From positions 1 through 11,941 of the forward strand of contig JAYVCI010000262.1 of the NCBI GenBank assembly GCA_043750035.1: 11,941 nucleotides of DNA. The letters run 5' to 3'. Positions 1 through 6,016 of the stretch are shown in pieces. Position 1 is the stretch's first letter, and each line of letters begins with the position of its first letter. The translations under genes and the position numbers were made by a program. This DNA is from CANJUD01 sp043750035 (GTDB taxonomy: Bacteria > Bacteroidota > Bacteroidia > UKL13-3). The notes beneath the pieces were generated by a model, which had not been told where the DNA came from, searched no databases, and was given only the letters and a program-made list of their open reading frames with translations.

Positions 1-347
1 AAAACAGGATCAAGGCCTTTTGGACAATGTTCTCCCACTACCAAAAACCGAGTACGTTTATTGTGGATTTATGTAATGTTAATTTTTCGGTTTAATATAG
101 CTTAATTTCAAATATGTTTAATTAATTCTCAAGTTGTTTCCGTTCTATCAACGGGAACCAATAATAGCTGCAGGGTTTGCAACCCGGGAAAACTTTACAC
201 GCTCTAAAAGTATTACTCCATTTACCAGGTCACAGACCTTGCATTTTATATATAGTCACCGTTTGCAAAATGGCGACAACAAAAAGTCTATCTATTTCTC
301 TGACAATCTACACATTTTTATTAGTGTATTGTATCTTCTCCTTTTCC
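1..347. other. Left-edge stretch without a recognisable gene
   Basis: I see no convincing gene here. The overlapping plus-strand open frames between 134 and 412 have low-complexity, Phe/Ser-rich translations typical of AT-rich noncoding DNA, and they run antisense into the micro-protein gene. At the left edge, two plus-strand frames stay open for a few dozen codons (stops near 74 and 112) and could be the tail of a gene beginning outside the window; I do not recognise either. Two small hairpins are present. One is a 9-bp stem, GTTTCCGTT (136-144) with AACGGGAAC (150-158), containing one G-T pair. The other is GGGTT (173-177) with AACCC (181-185). Neither is followed by a T-run, so I do not call a terminator. 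Confidence 0.4.
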
Positions 348-467
348 TTACTTGTTTTTGCCTAAATATTTTTTTAGTAAAGTTTTTAATCCAACGAGTG
401 CTAAGGATATGATTAAAATTACAACCATAAGTTCAGCAGTTCCTAGTCCTGAGTTTAATAGTATCAT
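348..467 (-). CDS. 39-aa single-pass membrane micro-protein (TatA-like N-terminus)
   Basis: A short minus-strand ORF starts with ATG at 467 and stops with TAA at 350-348. The product begins MILLNSGLGTAELMVV, continues as an uninterrupted hydrophobic helix (about residues 11-27), and ends in a Lys-rich tail (KKYLGKNK). A well-placed Bacteroidota promoter lies directly upstream, which is the main reason to believe in so small a gene. The arrangement of a GLGTAEL-like start, a hydrophobic helix and a basic segment recalls the N-terminal half of TatA-type proteins. The FG hinge motif and the long amphipathic helix of a true TatA are missing, so it is either a stunted relative or an unrelated small membrane peptide. 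The leader is about 4-5 bases, close to leaderless, as for other genes in this window. Function is unknown. Confidence 0.5.
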   Translation of the reverse strand: MILLNSGLGTAELMVVILIISLALVGLKTLLKKYLGKNK

Positions 468-471
468 TTTG

Positions 472-503
472 CAAATATAATAACCTAGGAATTATTATAC
501 AAC
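472..503 (-). promoter_or_regulatory. Bacteroidota-type promoter of the micro-protein gene
   Basis: Read on the minus strand, GTTG (503-500), a 20-base spacer and TATATTTG (479-472) match the TTTG-N19/20-TAnnTTTG promoter of the Bacteroidota primary sigma factor, with one mismatch in the -33 box. The -7 box ends four bases before the ATG at 467, implying a very short leader. Confidence 0.55.
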
Positions 504-601
504 TTTATTTACTATCCTGATATATATATAAATCAAAGGCTCTACAAATAATAGCAATCTTGAGTCTTTATACTTTATACTTTTGTCTTTATACCGCATC
601 C

Positions 602-721
602 CTACTCCTTCTTCAACCACTTCTCCAACCACTCAAAATAAACCCTTTGCCATAGTATACTATTCTGCGGCTTGCTTACCCAATGGTTCTCATCTGAATA
701 ATATAAAAAATGATAAGTTGC
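602..721 (-). pseudogene. C-terminal remnant of a second DPP5-like S9 peptidase
   Basis: Translating the minus strand here gives about 39 residues beginning ATYHFLYYSDENHW and ending WLEKWLKKE, then TAG at 604-602. This matches the last residues of the intact S9 peptidase at 1583-3616, including the catalytic His in DENHW. Bases 602-694 and 1583-1675 differ at only about five positions. Four of these are synonymous and one is Asp/Glu. That pattern implies the two copies diverged while both encoded protein. Upstream of base 694 the DNA identity collapses, although the protein alignment continues a little (HFLYY against RFLYF). No start codon is available: the fragment abuts, in the same frame, the TAG stop of the aspartic protease gene. 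It is therefore an untranslated relic of a paralogous peptidase. Confidence 0.8.
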
Positions 722-1255
722 CTATTTTTTTCGTTTCTTTTTAGGAGGGGTTTCATTACTCCCTGGTTTACCTGATGGAATATTCTTTATTGGTGTAATA
801 CCATAATTTAGGTTTTTTACATAATCTAATTCGTGGCCTGATGGAACCCTAAAAGACATACATGTATTGCCATTATGATTTGTTATGGAAAAATCACCTA
901 AAGTAATAACATCCATACCAATTAATGCATCGCATCCCGCAGCTAAAGCATCTATTTCTGTTGCTATTATACCTTGAATAATAACTTTGTTAGGCAGTCC
1001 AATATCTATCGTATAAGTATTTTGAGTTACTATGCCATTAGCAGTATTTACTTGTGCCATTCCAGTTGGCAGTAACCCGAGTTGGTGAGCGACTTTTTTA
1101 GTTATAGCTGAACCAGAGGCACCTGTATCCCATATCGCTTTAATTGCTGAATGCTTTGAATCACCAGATATGTGTACATTAATATCTGTTACTAATACTC
1201 TTAATAAACCGATTTTTGATTTAACTGTAAATGCAGAACTATTATTTAAGGGCAT
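722..1255 (-). CDS. Retropepsin-like aspartic protease, 177 aa
   Basis: Predicted single-domain aspartic protease of the retroviral type, expected to work as a dimer. The catalytic triad is visible as DTGAS (Asp43-Thr-Gly45), preceded by a hydrophobic strand and Ala-Ile-Trp. The second conserved strand pair is ALIGMDVITLGDFSI (110-124), the usual family signature near the domain end. There is no signal peptide, so the enzyme is probably cytoplasmic. The tail after residue 150 is polar and finishes PPKKKRKK, a strongly basic extension that could bind nucleic acid or acidic partners (inference). The ATG at 1255 lies 14 bases inside the end of the upstream small gene, which suggests translational coupling. 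Substrates are unknown; bacterial relatives are mostly uncharacterised. The stop codon marks the junction with the peptidase relic. Confidence 0.85.
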   Translation of the reverse strand: MPLNNSSAFTVKSKIGLLRVLVTDINVHISGDSKHSAIKAIWDTGASGSAITKKVAHQLGLLPTGMAQVNTANGIVTQNTYTIDIGLPNKVIIQGIIATEIDALAAGCDALIGMDVITLGDFSITNHNGNTCMSFRVPSGHELDYVKNLNYGITPIKNIPSGKPGSNETPPKKKRKK

Positions 1256-1487
1256 GAATTATAACTTGGGAATGAAATGTTTGGGAATAACTATCGACTC
1301 CTGATATGCAATGTTGAATAAGAAATGTTCCTAACTCCTCCGTTTTCAATGTTTCATTGTACGCTTCTGAATGAGAATTATATGTTCCAATAATCTCTTC
1401 GTTTTTCAATACAATGAACTTACCATTGTATTTCTTTACCAATTCAGCTTGGTGACTGAGGTAATATTTAAATTCTTTTTCTAGCAT
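1242..1487 (-). CDS. Small DUF5678-like protein, 81 aa, partner of the protease
   Basis: Small cytoplasmic protein starting MLEKEFKYYLSHQ, followed by a core with YNGKFIVLKNEEIIGTYNS (residues 20-38). This resembles the DUF5678 pattern of a short helix followed by a strand-rich 'G-K-W/F-hydrophobic ... E-hydrophobic-hydrophobic' segment; the assignment is from memory of the pattern and is tentative. I chose the ATG at 1487 over a TTG at 1505 because a TAATTTTG promoter box occupies 1510-1503, which would put the TTG upstream of transcription. The 3' end overlaps the protease start by 14 bases, so the two form one transcript and possibly one functional unit. It could be a substrate, inhibitor or specificity partner of the protease (inference only). 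Confidence 0.75.
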   Translation of the reverse strand: MLEKEFKYYLSHQAELVKKYNGKFIVLKNEEIIGTYNSHSEAYNETLKTEELGTFLIQHCISGVDSYSQTFHSQVIIHALK

Positions 1488-1502
1488 AGCGTAATTATAA
1501 AA

Positions 1503-1510
1503 CAAAATTA
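1503..1510 (-). promoter_or_regulatory. Probable -7 box for the small-protein/protease pair
   Basis: TAATTTTG on the minus strand fits TAnnTTTG and lies 15 bases before the ATG at 1487. No good -33 TTTG box is seen 19-20 bases upstream, so this is a partial match. It supports the shorter start of the small gene. Confidence 0.4.
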
Positions 1511-1582
1511 TGATATTTTATCGACAATTCTATTGAAATTTTAATTTATTTCACGTTGGAAACAATAGTGATTTATTTATCT

Positions 1583-3616
1583 CTACTCCTTCTTCAACCA
1601 CTTATCCAACCACTCAAAATACACTCTTTGCCATAATATACTATTCTGCGGTTTGCTTACCCAATGGTTCTCATCGGGGAAATAGAGGAAGCGGCTGGGG
1701 ATATTGCGGCTTTGGGCAGCGGTGAAGGCTTCCATACCTTGGCCGATGGGAACACGGAAATCTTTTTCGTTGTGGATAATAAGGATGGGGGCATCCCAGT
1801 TTTGTACAAAGTGGTGGGGTGAGAACTTATTATAGTTTGTGGGGTTGTCCCAGTACGAGCCTTTTTGGTCGTTTTTAGCGAAGAACATTTCTTCGGTGGT
1901 GCCATACCAACTTTCCATATTGAACATACCACAATGTGATATAAAACATTTGAATCTTTTATTATGATGACCCGCCAACCAGTACACACTATAACCGCCA
2001 AAACTTGGCCCTACACAGCCCATGCGGTCTTTGTCTACATATTTTTCTTTGGCCATACTGTCAGTTGCACTTAGGTAATCTTTCATACATTGGCCACCGT
2101 AATCGCCGATGATTTGGTCGTTCCATTCTTTGCCAAAGCCTTGCAGTCCGCGGCGGTTGGGGGCAACTATAATATATCCATTGGCTGCCATTAATTGGAA
2201 ATTCCAGCGGTAACTAAAGAACTGCGAAACGGGGCTTTGTGGTCCACCTTGGCAGAATAATAGGGTAGGGTATTTTTTTGTGGCATCGAAATCGGGGGGA
2301 TAGATAACCCACGTTAATATACTTTTTCCGTCGGTGGCTTTAATAAAATGTTTCTCAACTTTCCCCAGTTTTTGTTTGCCCCAATACTCATCATTTACAT
2401 GCGATACGCGGGTTTCCTCGCCTTTGTCAATTGATATAGTATATAGTTCTGTGGGCATGCTCATAGTTTGTTTGCTGCCTACCAAGGTTTTTTCATCTTG
2501 CCATTCTACACTTAAATAATCGTGATCGCCTTTGGTAATTTGTTTTATCTTTTTGCTTTTAAAATCGTAACTATATATTTGTTTGGTGCCTTCGGTAATA
2601 GCAATAAAGTATATATGTTGTCCATGTGGTGCGATGCAGAAATTATCTACCGTTCTATCAAGCGTACTGGTTATTTCATACTTATCTTTTTTGTCGAAAT
2701 CGTAACACATTAATCGGTTCTTGTCGCTCTCGTAACCGGGCTTTTCCATGCTTAGCCAAAATAGTTTTTTACCATCGGCACTGTATTGTGGGTCTTGGTC
2801 GTAGCCCTGCATTCCATCGGTTAAGTTGCTGGTAACTTTGGTATCCATATCAAAGCGGAACAGGTCGCTATTGGTAGAATAAGCGAACTCAGTTCCCGAA
2901 TTCTTTTTGCAAGTATATATAATACTTTTTCCATCAGGACTCCAGCATATTTGTTCTTCGCCACCCATAGGTTGCAAGGGACTTTCGAAGCGTTGGTCTT
3001 TCATGATATCATAAGGAGTTCCAGTTATCAAACCACTATCATACTTTACATAAAATATATGACTATAGCTTTCATCTTCCCAGTGGTCCCAATGGCGGTA
3101 GGCGAGGGCATCGATTACTTTTGCTTTTACTTTGGGGAGGTCGGGATATTGTTCGTTGATAGTTTGGTCGAGCTTAACTTCCATTATTAGCATCAAATGT
3201 TTTCCATCGGGCGAATAGCTAAAACCATTTACATCATCGGGATAATTGGTAACTTGGTGCTTGCTGCTGCCATCGGTTTTCATTTCCCATACTTGGGTGG
3301 TACCGCTTTTGGCAGATAGGAAGCCGATGCGTTTTCCATCGGATGAATATTTTGCTGCCGAAACATTATATGTTGAATCTGCAATTGCTTTTGGAGTTGA
3401 TGTGGCACTAAACCCAACTTTATATAATGTAGTGACGCCTTTGTTCTCCGCCACATCGTAGCGTTTCACGCCATATAGGAGCATTTTTTTATCGGGCGAA
3501 AGGCGAGGCTCATTAACACGGCCAAGTTTCCAAAGAGATTCAGGTGTTATCATATTTTGTGCGTGAGATAATTGCCAGCAAAAACAAAAGAAAAAAATAA
3601 TAGGGGAAAGTTTCAT
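1583..3616 (-). CDS. dpp5: Secreted S9 family prolyl-oligopeptidase (dipeptidyl-peptidase 5-like)
   Basis: Serine exopeptidase of clan SC, family S9, 677 residues, close to the roughly 680 of Bacteroidota DPP5 enzymes. Residues 1-19 form a signal peptide (hydrophobic, cut near SHA-Q), so it acts in the periplasm, probably removing dipeptides from peptides taken up as nutrients. Residues about 30-400 hold a beta-propeller with repeated SPDGK-type blades (near 40, 92, 135, 226, 280). The C-terminal alpha/beta-hydrolase has the oxyanion-region motif QGGPQ (456-460), nucleophile Ser538 in GPSFGGY, Asp619 in NEKDFRVP and His651 in DENHW. The motif HCGMFNMESWYGTTEE (561-576) is typical of the DPP5 branch. 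It is transcribed alone from a recognisable promoter, upstream of and in the same direction as the protease pair. A near-identical copy of its last 31 codons lies at 602-694. Confidence 0.9.
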   Translation of the reverse strand: MKLSPIIFFFCFCWQLSHAQNMITPESLWKLGRVNEPRLSPDKKMLLYGVKRYDVAENKGVTTLYKVGFSATSTPKAIADSTYNVSAAKYSSDGKRIGFLSAKSGTTQVWEMKTDGSSKHQVTNYPDDVNGFSYSPDGKHLMLIMEVKLDQTINEQYPDLPKVKAKVIDALAYRHWDHWEDESYSHIFYVKYDSGLITGTPYDIMKDQRFESPLQPMGGEEQICWSPDGKSIIYTCKKNSGTEFAYSTNSDLFRFDMDTKVTSNLTDGMQGYDQDPQYSADGKKLFWLSMEKPGYESDKNRLMCYDFDKKDKYEITSTLDRTVDNFCIAPHGQHIYFIAITEGTKQIYSYDFKSKKIKQITKGDHDYLSVEWQDEKTLVGSKQTMSMPTELYTISIDKGEETRVSHVNDEYWGKQKLGKVEKHFIKATDGKSILTWVIYPPDFDATKKYPTLLFCQGGPQSPVSQFFSYRWNFQLMAANGYIIVAPNRRGLQGFGKEWNDQIIGDYGGQCMKDYLSATDSMAKEKYVDKDRMGCVGPSFGGYSVYWLAGHHNKRFKCFISHCGMFNMESWYGTTEEMFFAKNDQKGSYWDNPTNYNKFSPHHFVQNWDAPILIIHNEKDFRVPIGQGMEAFTAAQSRNIPSRFLYFPDENHWVSKPQNSILWQRVYFEWLDKWLKKE

Positions 3617-3638
3617 AAAGTGCGTAAAATTGTGGCGT

Positions 3639-3669
3639 CAAAAATAAACGTAAAATAGCAATTAACAAC
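3639..3669 (-). promoter_or_regulatory. Promoter of the S9 peptidase gene
   Basis: On the minus strand, GTTG (3669-3666), a 19-base spacer and TATTTTTG (3646-3639) match the Bacteroidota consensus with one mismatch in the -33 box. Transcription would begin near 3633, leaving a leader of about 16 bases before the ATG at 3616. Confidence 0.55.
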
Positions 3670-3677
3670 TAAGCTAC

Positions 3678-3809
3678 GCGTCATTCTGAGGAGGAACGAC
3701 GAAGAATCCCATCGGGCGTATGCTCGGCGAGATTAAATTCCCGAGCACAATCAATGGGATTCTTCGTCACTCAACCCACAACCATGCACACTATTCCTCA
3801 GAATGACGC
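3678..3809. repeat. Long palindromic repeat: two inverted copies of the dispersed element
   Basis: Three perfect inverted blocks are nested: GCGTCATTCTGAGG (3678-3691) with 3796-3809, GACGAAGAATCCCAT (3698-3712) with 3754-3768, and TGCTCGG (3721-3727) with CCGAGCA (3741-3747). The centre (3728-3740) is a 13-base loop. Each half is one copy of the repeat family also found at 4656-4698, 5211-5273 and 5750-5851. Their heads (CCGAGC) face each other and their tails (CAGAATGACG) point outward. The transcript would fold into a long hairpin between the divergent peptidase and SDR genes. Confidence 0.9.
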
Positions 3810-3825
3810 TATACTAAAAAAAATA

Positions 3826-4614
3826 ATGATAGCAATAGATTTAACAAATAAGAACGCCGTAGTATGCGGTTCAACCCAAGGAATTGGCCTTGCCACTGCC
3901 CAACAAATGGCACTTGCTGGAGCAACGGTAACTTTGGTAGCCCGCAACAAAGAAAAGTTGGAAGAAGCCCTAAAAACATTGGACAACACAGCAGGACAAA
4001 AGCACAATTATATACAAGCAGATTTTGCCCAGCCCGTTTTCCTGCAAGAGAAAATAGAAGCATGGGCAGAGACAAATACCTGCCACATACTCGTAAACAA
4101 CACAGGCGGCCCCGCAGCAGGCAAAGCCATCGATGCCGAGCCGATGGATTATGTGAATGCTTTTAAACAGCATTTATTATGTAATCAGATTCTGGTGCAA
4201 ACACTTTCAAAAGGAATGAAAGAAGCAGGTTATGGAAGAATTATTAATATTATAAGTACATCTGTAAAACAGCCTTTGAAAGGACTTGGTGTATCAAACA
4301 CCATCCGTGGAGCAGTAGCAAGCTGGGCAAAGACTTTAGCAACTGAGTTAGCATCATTTGGCATCACCGTAAACAATGTATTACCCGGTGCCACAAGTAC
4401 AGAAAGACTCGAAACTATTATACAAAACAAATCAACAAATAGTGGCCACGATAGGGCAGCCGTAGAAAAAGAAATGCTTGCCGAAATCCCAGCGGGACGA
4501 TTTGGGAATCCAACGGAAATTGCCAATGCGGTTACGTTTTTGGCGAGTCCATTGGCGGGTTATATCAATGGGATTAATGTGCCTGTGGATGGGGGGAGGA
4601 CGGGGTGTTTGTAG
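3826..4614 (+). CDS. SDR-family oxidoreductase lacking the YxxxK pair, 262 aa
   Basis: Rossmann-fold short-chain dehydrogenase/reductase-like protein. With the start at 3826 (MIAIDLTNKNAVVCG) the cofactor loop is GSTQGIG (15-21), an adenine-ring-side VAR follows the second strand (38-40), and NNTGG (91-95) replaces the usual NNAG. The catalytic Ser is probably Ser144 or Ser146 in IISTS. Where classical enzymes have YxxxK, this one has SNTIR (157-161), so both Tyr and Lys are replaced. LPGATST (186-192) and the C-terminal NVPVDGG (251-257) are normal for the family. An in-frame ATG at 3754 would add 24 residues, but these are encoded by the palindromic repeat, so I reject that start. Substrate and even redox activity are uncertain. 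Some bacterial SDR subfamilies share this S-N-T-x-R variant. Confidence 0.88.
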   Translation: MIAIDLTNKNAVVCGSTQGIGLATAQQMALAGATVTLVARNKEKLEEALKTLDNTAGQKHNYIQADFAQPVFLQEKIEAWAETNTCHILVNNTGGPAAGKAIDAEPMDYVNAFKQHLLCNQILVQTLSKGMKEAGYGRIINIISTSVKQPLKGLGVSNTIRGAVASWAKTLATELASFGITVNNVLPGATSTERLETIIQNKSTNSGHDRAAVEKEMLAEIPAGRFGNPTEIANAVTFLASPLAGYINGINVPVDGGRTGCL

Positions 4615-4655
4615 GGGAGATGAAAGATGAAAGAATAAAGACAATAGACTAAATG

Positions 4656-4698
4656 GCCGTCATCCGATAGCTATCGGGATCATGGAGTGTGTGCTCGG
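4656..4698 (-). repeat. Dispersed repeat copy, head facing the downstream membrane gene
   Basis: Read on the minus strand it begins CCGAGCACACACTCCATG (4698-4681), contains the 14-bp palindrome CCGATAGCTATCGG (4664-4677) and ends ATGACGGC (4663-4656). The 18-base head is a perfect inverted match to 5226-5243, and the 8-base tail is a perfect inverted match to 5266-5273. This copy and the next therefore bracket the gene at 4732-5220. Confidence 0.85.
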
Positions 4699-4713
4699 GA
4701 TGATTTTAACTTG

Positions 4714-4721
4714 TACATTTG
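4714..4721 (+). promoter_or_regulatory. Probable -7 box for the membrane-protein gene
   Basis: TACATTTG fits TAnnTTTG and ends ten bases before the ATG at 4732. I see no clear -33 TTTG at the right distance, so confidence is low. If real, the gene carries its own promoter inside the repeat-bounded cassette. Confidence 0.35.
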
Positions 4722-4731
4722 AAGAATTAAT

Positions 4732-5220
4732 ATGACTGCACTTGCTAAATATAATCTTTACTTATTATCATCAATTTTAGTATTGACAGTTCTTGTTTTT
4801 GGATTTATTACAGATTTTGAATATGCAAGTATTGATTTCGGTTCTTTTAGGTTTGATGATTTTCAGCTTTTTCTTCTCATAATTCCAGCTTTTCTTTGGT
4901 TGTCACTCATTGCACTTATAATCAAAGAATGGAAATATCGTTTTGAAAGAAAGACTTCAACCGTTGCTTTACTTATTATTAATTCTTTAAATGTACTTGC
5001 TACAGGATATTTGTTCTTTTTACTATATATTGGAGCTGGCCTTGGAGTTGCGTTGCGAAGCATGTTTCACTCGAAGTCCGGTATGCTAGATGAGGCTATT
5101 ATGATAGCGGAAACTATATTATGGTTGGGAATTACTATACTTTCTATCTTGATAATATTTGAAGTTTTTATGGTGATTAAATTAAGAAGGATAAAGAATA
5201 AAAAAGTTATGGCGATTTAA
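4732..5220 (+). CDS. Hypothetical four-helix inner-membrane protein, 162 aa
   Basis: I do not recognise the family. The protein shows four hydrophobic segments: about residues 7-26 (YNLYLLSSILVLTVLVFGFI), 46-66, 80-107 and 126-152. Short acidic and basic connections lie between them, and the C-terminal end is basic (KLRRIKNKK). The positive-inside pattern suggests both termini are cytoplasmic. There are no catalytic-looking residues. The gene lies between two inverted repeat copies whose heads face it. Its last codons and stop (GCGATTTAA) belong to the extended right repeat, because a similar GGCRATTTAATC precedes the copy at 5750. It may be cargo carried with the repeats, or simply a gene whose end was redefined by a repeat insertion. 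Confidence 0.75.
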   Translation: MTALAKYNLYLLSSILVLTVLVFGFITDFEYASIDFGSFRFDDFQLFLLIIPAFLWLSLIALIIKEWKYRFERKTSTVALLIINSLNVLATGYLFFLLYIGAGLGVALRSMFHSKSGMLDEAIMIAETILWLGITILSILIIFEVFMVIKLRRIKNKKVMAI

Positions 5221-5273
5221 TCTAACCGAGCACACACTCCATGGGATTCTTCGCTCTCGCTCAGAATGACGGC
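5211..5273 (+). repeat. Dispersed repeat copy overlapping the membrane-gene stop
   Basis: Begins GGCGATTTAATC, continues CCGAGCACACACTCCATG (5226-5243), then GGATTCTTCG, and ends CTCAGAATGACGGC (5260-5273). The middle matches the arms of the palindrome at 3678-3809, while the head and tail match the copies at 4656-4698 and 5750-5851. It is inverted relative to the copy at 4656-4698. Confidence 0.85.
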
Positions 5274-5342
5274 GTATAGTGATTTATTATAATACCTCCT
5301 GCAATTACTCAAACATGGAACAATAGTTGTTTTATTGTAACT

Positions 5343-5741
5343 ATGATAAGAAACAAATTACTATTATTCTCATTTGCATTTTTACTATCATACATTTCTT
5401 TAAGCCAAGACACTACTAAGTACGCAATCATTACTTTTGATAGAACTGAAATAGATACTGGTGAAGTAAAAGAAGGTCCCAATTTATCTTTTACTTATTA
5501 TTTTACAAATACTGGAAATGCCGATTTAATAATTATCGAATTACGCGGCGGCAATGGACACATGAGTCCGACTTGGCCAAATAATCCGATTGCTCCAGGG
5601 CGGTCTGGTAAGATAACTATTACATTAGGTACTGTTGGTAGGCTTGGGGTATTCACCAAAGGTATGAGCGTTAGATCTAATGCGAAAAATAATCCTGATT
5701 TATGGTTAGGATTAAAAGGGTTTATTAAAATGAAAGAATAA
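5343..5741 (+). CDS. DUF1573-like exported protein, 132 aa
   Basis: Residues 1-21 form a signal peptide (MIRNKLLLFSFAFLLSYISL, cut before QD). The rest is a single Ig-like beta-sandwich of the DUF1573 type common in Bacteroidota: ITFDRTEIDTGEVKEG (30-45), then the hallmark YYFTNTGNADLII (52-64), then PNNPIAPGRSGKITIT (79-94) and a terminal strand ending in GFIKMKE. The loop that in many members reads GCGCT is here RGGNGHMSP (68-76), without cysteines. The role is probably structural or protein-binding in the periplasm or at the surface; no enzyme residues are seen. It stands alone between two same-orientation repeat copies, and I found no convincing promoter. Confidence 0.8.
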   Translation: MIRNKLLLFSFAFLLSYISLSQDTTKYAIITFDRTEIDTGEVKEGPNLSFTYYFTNTGNADLIIIELRGGNGHMSPTWPNNPIAPGRSGKITITLGTVGRLGVFTKGMSVRSNAKNNPDLWLGLKGFIKMKE

Positions 5742-5749
5742 TTCTGCTA

Positions 5750-5851
5750 GGCAATTTAATCAAACCGAGCACACACTTCATGGATTGCCACGTCACCCAA
5801 ACGCACCGCCCACGCTTCGTTCCTCGCATCCGATAGCTATCGGATGACGGC
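5750..5851 (+). repeat. Longer dispersed repeat copy downstream of the DUF1573-like gene
   Basis: Begins GGCAATTTAATC and CCGAGCACACACTTCATGG (5765-5783), has a divergent interior, then a perfect 20-base palindrome CATCCGATAGCTATCGGATG (5827-5846), and ends ATGACGGC (5844-5851). The head and tail match the other copies, while the interior differs in length and sequence. The family thus has conserved ends and a replaceable middle. Confidence 0.8.
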
Positions 5852-5888
5852 GAGAGTTATAGCGTTTAATAAAAAAAGTAAAAATATA

Positions 5889-5919
5889 TTTGTATAGAAT
5901 AATATTCGCCTTACTTTTG
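5889..5919 (+). promoter_or_regulatory. Promoter of tRNA-Val
   Basis: TTTG (5889-5892), a 19-base spacer and TACTTTTG (5912-5919) match the Bacteroidota TTTG-N19-TAnnTTTG consensus perfectly. Transcription should start near 5925, about ten bases before the tRNA. Confidence 0.85.
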
Positions 5920-5935
5920 CAGTCCTAAAAAAAAT

Positions 5936-6010
5936 GGGAGTTTAGCTCAGCTGGTTCAGAGCATCTGCCTTACAAGCAGAGGGTCACTGGTTCGAACCCA
6001 GTAACTCCCA
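5936..6010 (+). tRNA. tRNA-Val (anticodon TAC)
   Basis: A 75-base cloverleaf. The acceptor stem is GGGAGTT (5936-5942) with AACTCCC (6003-6009) and discriminator A6010. The D stem is GCTC/GAGC (5945-5948, 5959-5962). The anticodon stem is TCTGC/GCAGA with loop CTTACAA (5969-5975), giving anticodon TAC, which reads GTA and related valine codons. The T arm is ACTGG-TTCGAAC-CCAGT (5986-6002). The 3' CCA is not encoded (CTT follows) and must be added by the CCA-adding enzyme. The gene has its own promoter and terminator, so it is a single-gene unit. Confidence 0.97.
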
Positions 6011-6016
6011 CTTATT

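Noticed and set aside
1..112. Possible tail of a transposase or other gene (open plus-strand frames ending near 74 and 112)
   Set aside because: Too short to recognise, and two competing frames are open, so neither can be preferred.
134..412. Plus-strand ORFs of 92 and 62 residues at the left edge
   Set aside because: Low-complexity translations without domain character; the end runs antisense over the better supported micro-protein gene.
3678..3809. CRISPR-like or riboswitch structure upstream of the SDR gene
   Set aside because: There is one palindrome, not regularly spaced direct repeats with spacers, and its halves match other dispersed copies in the window.
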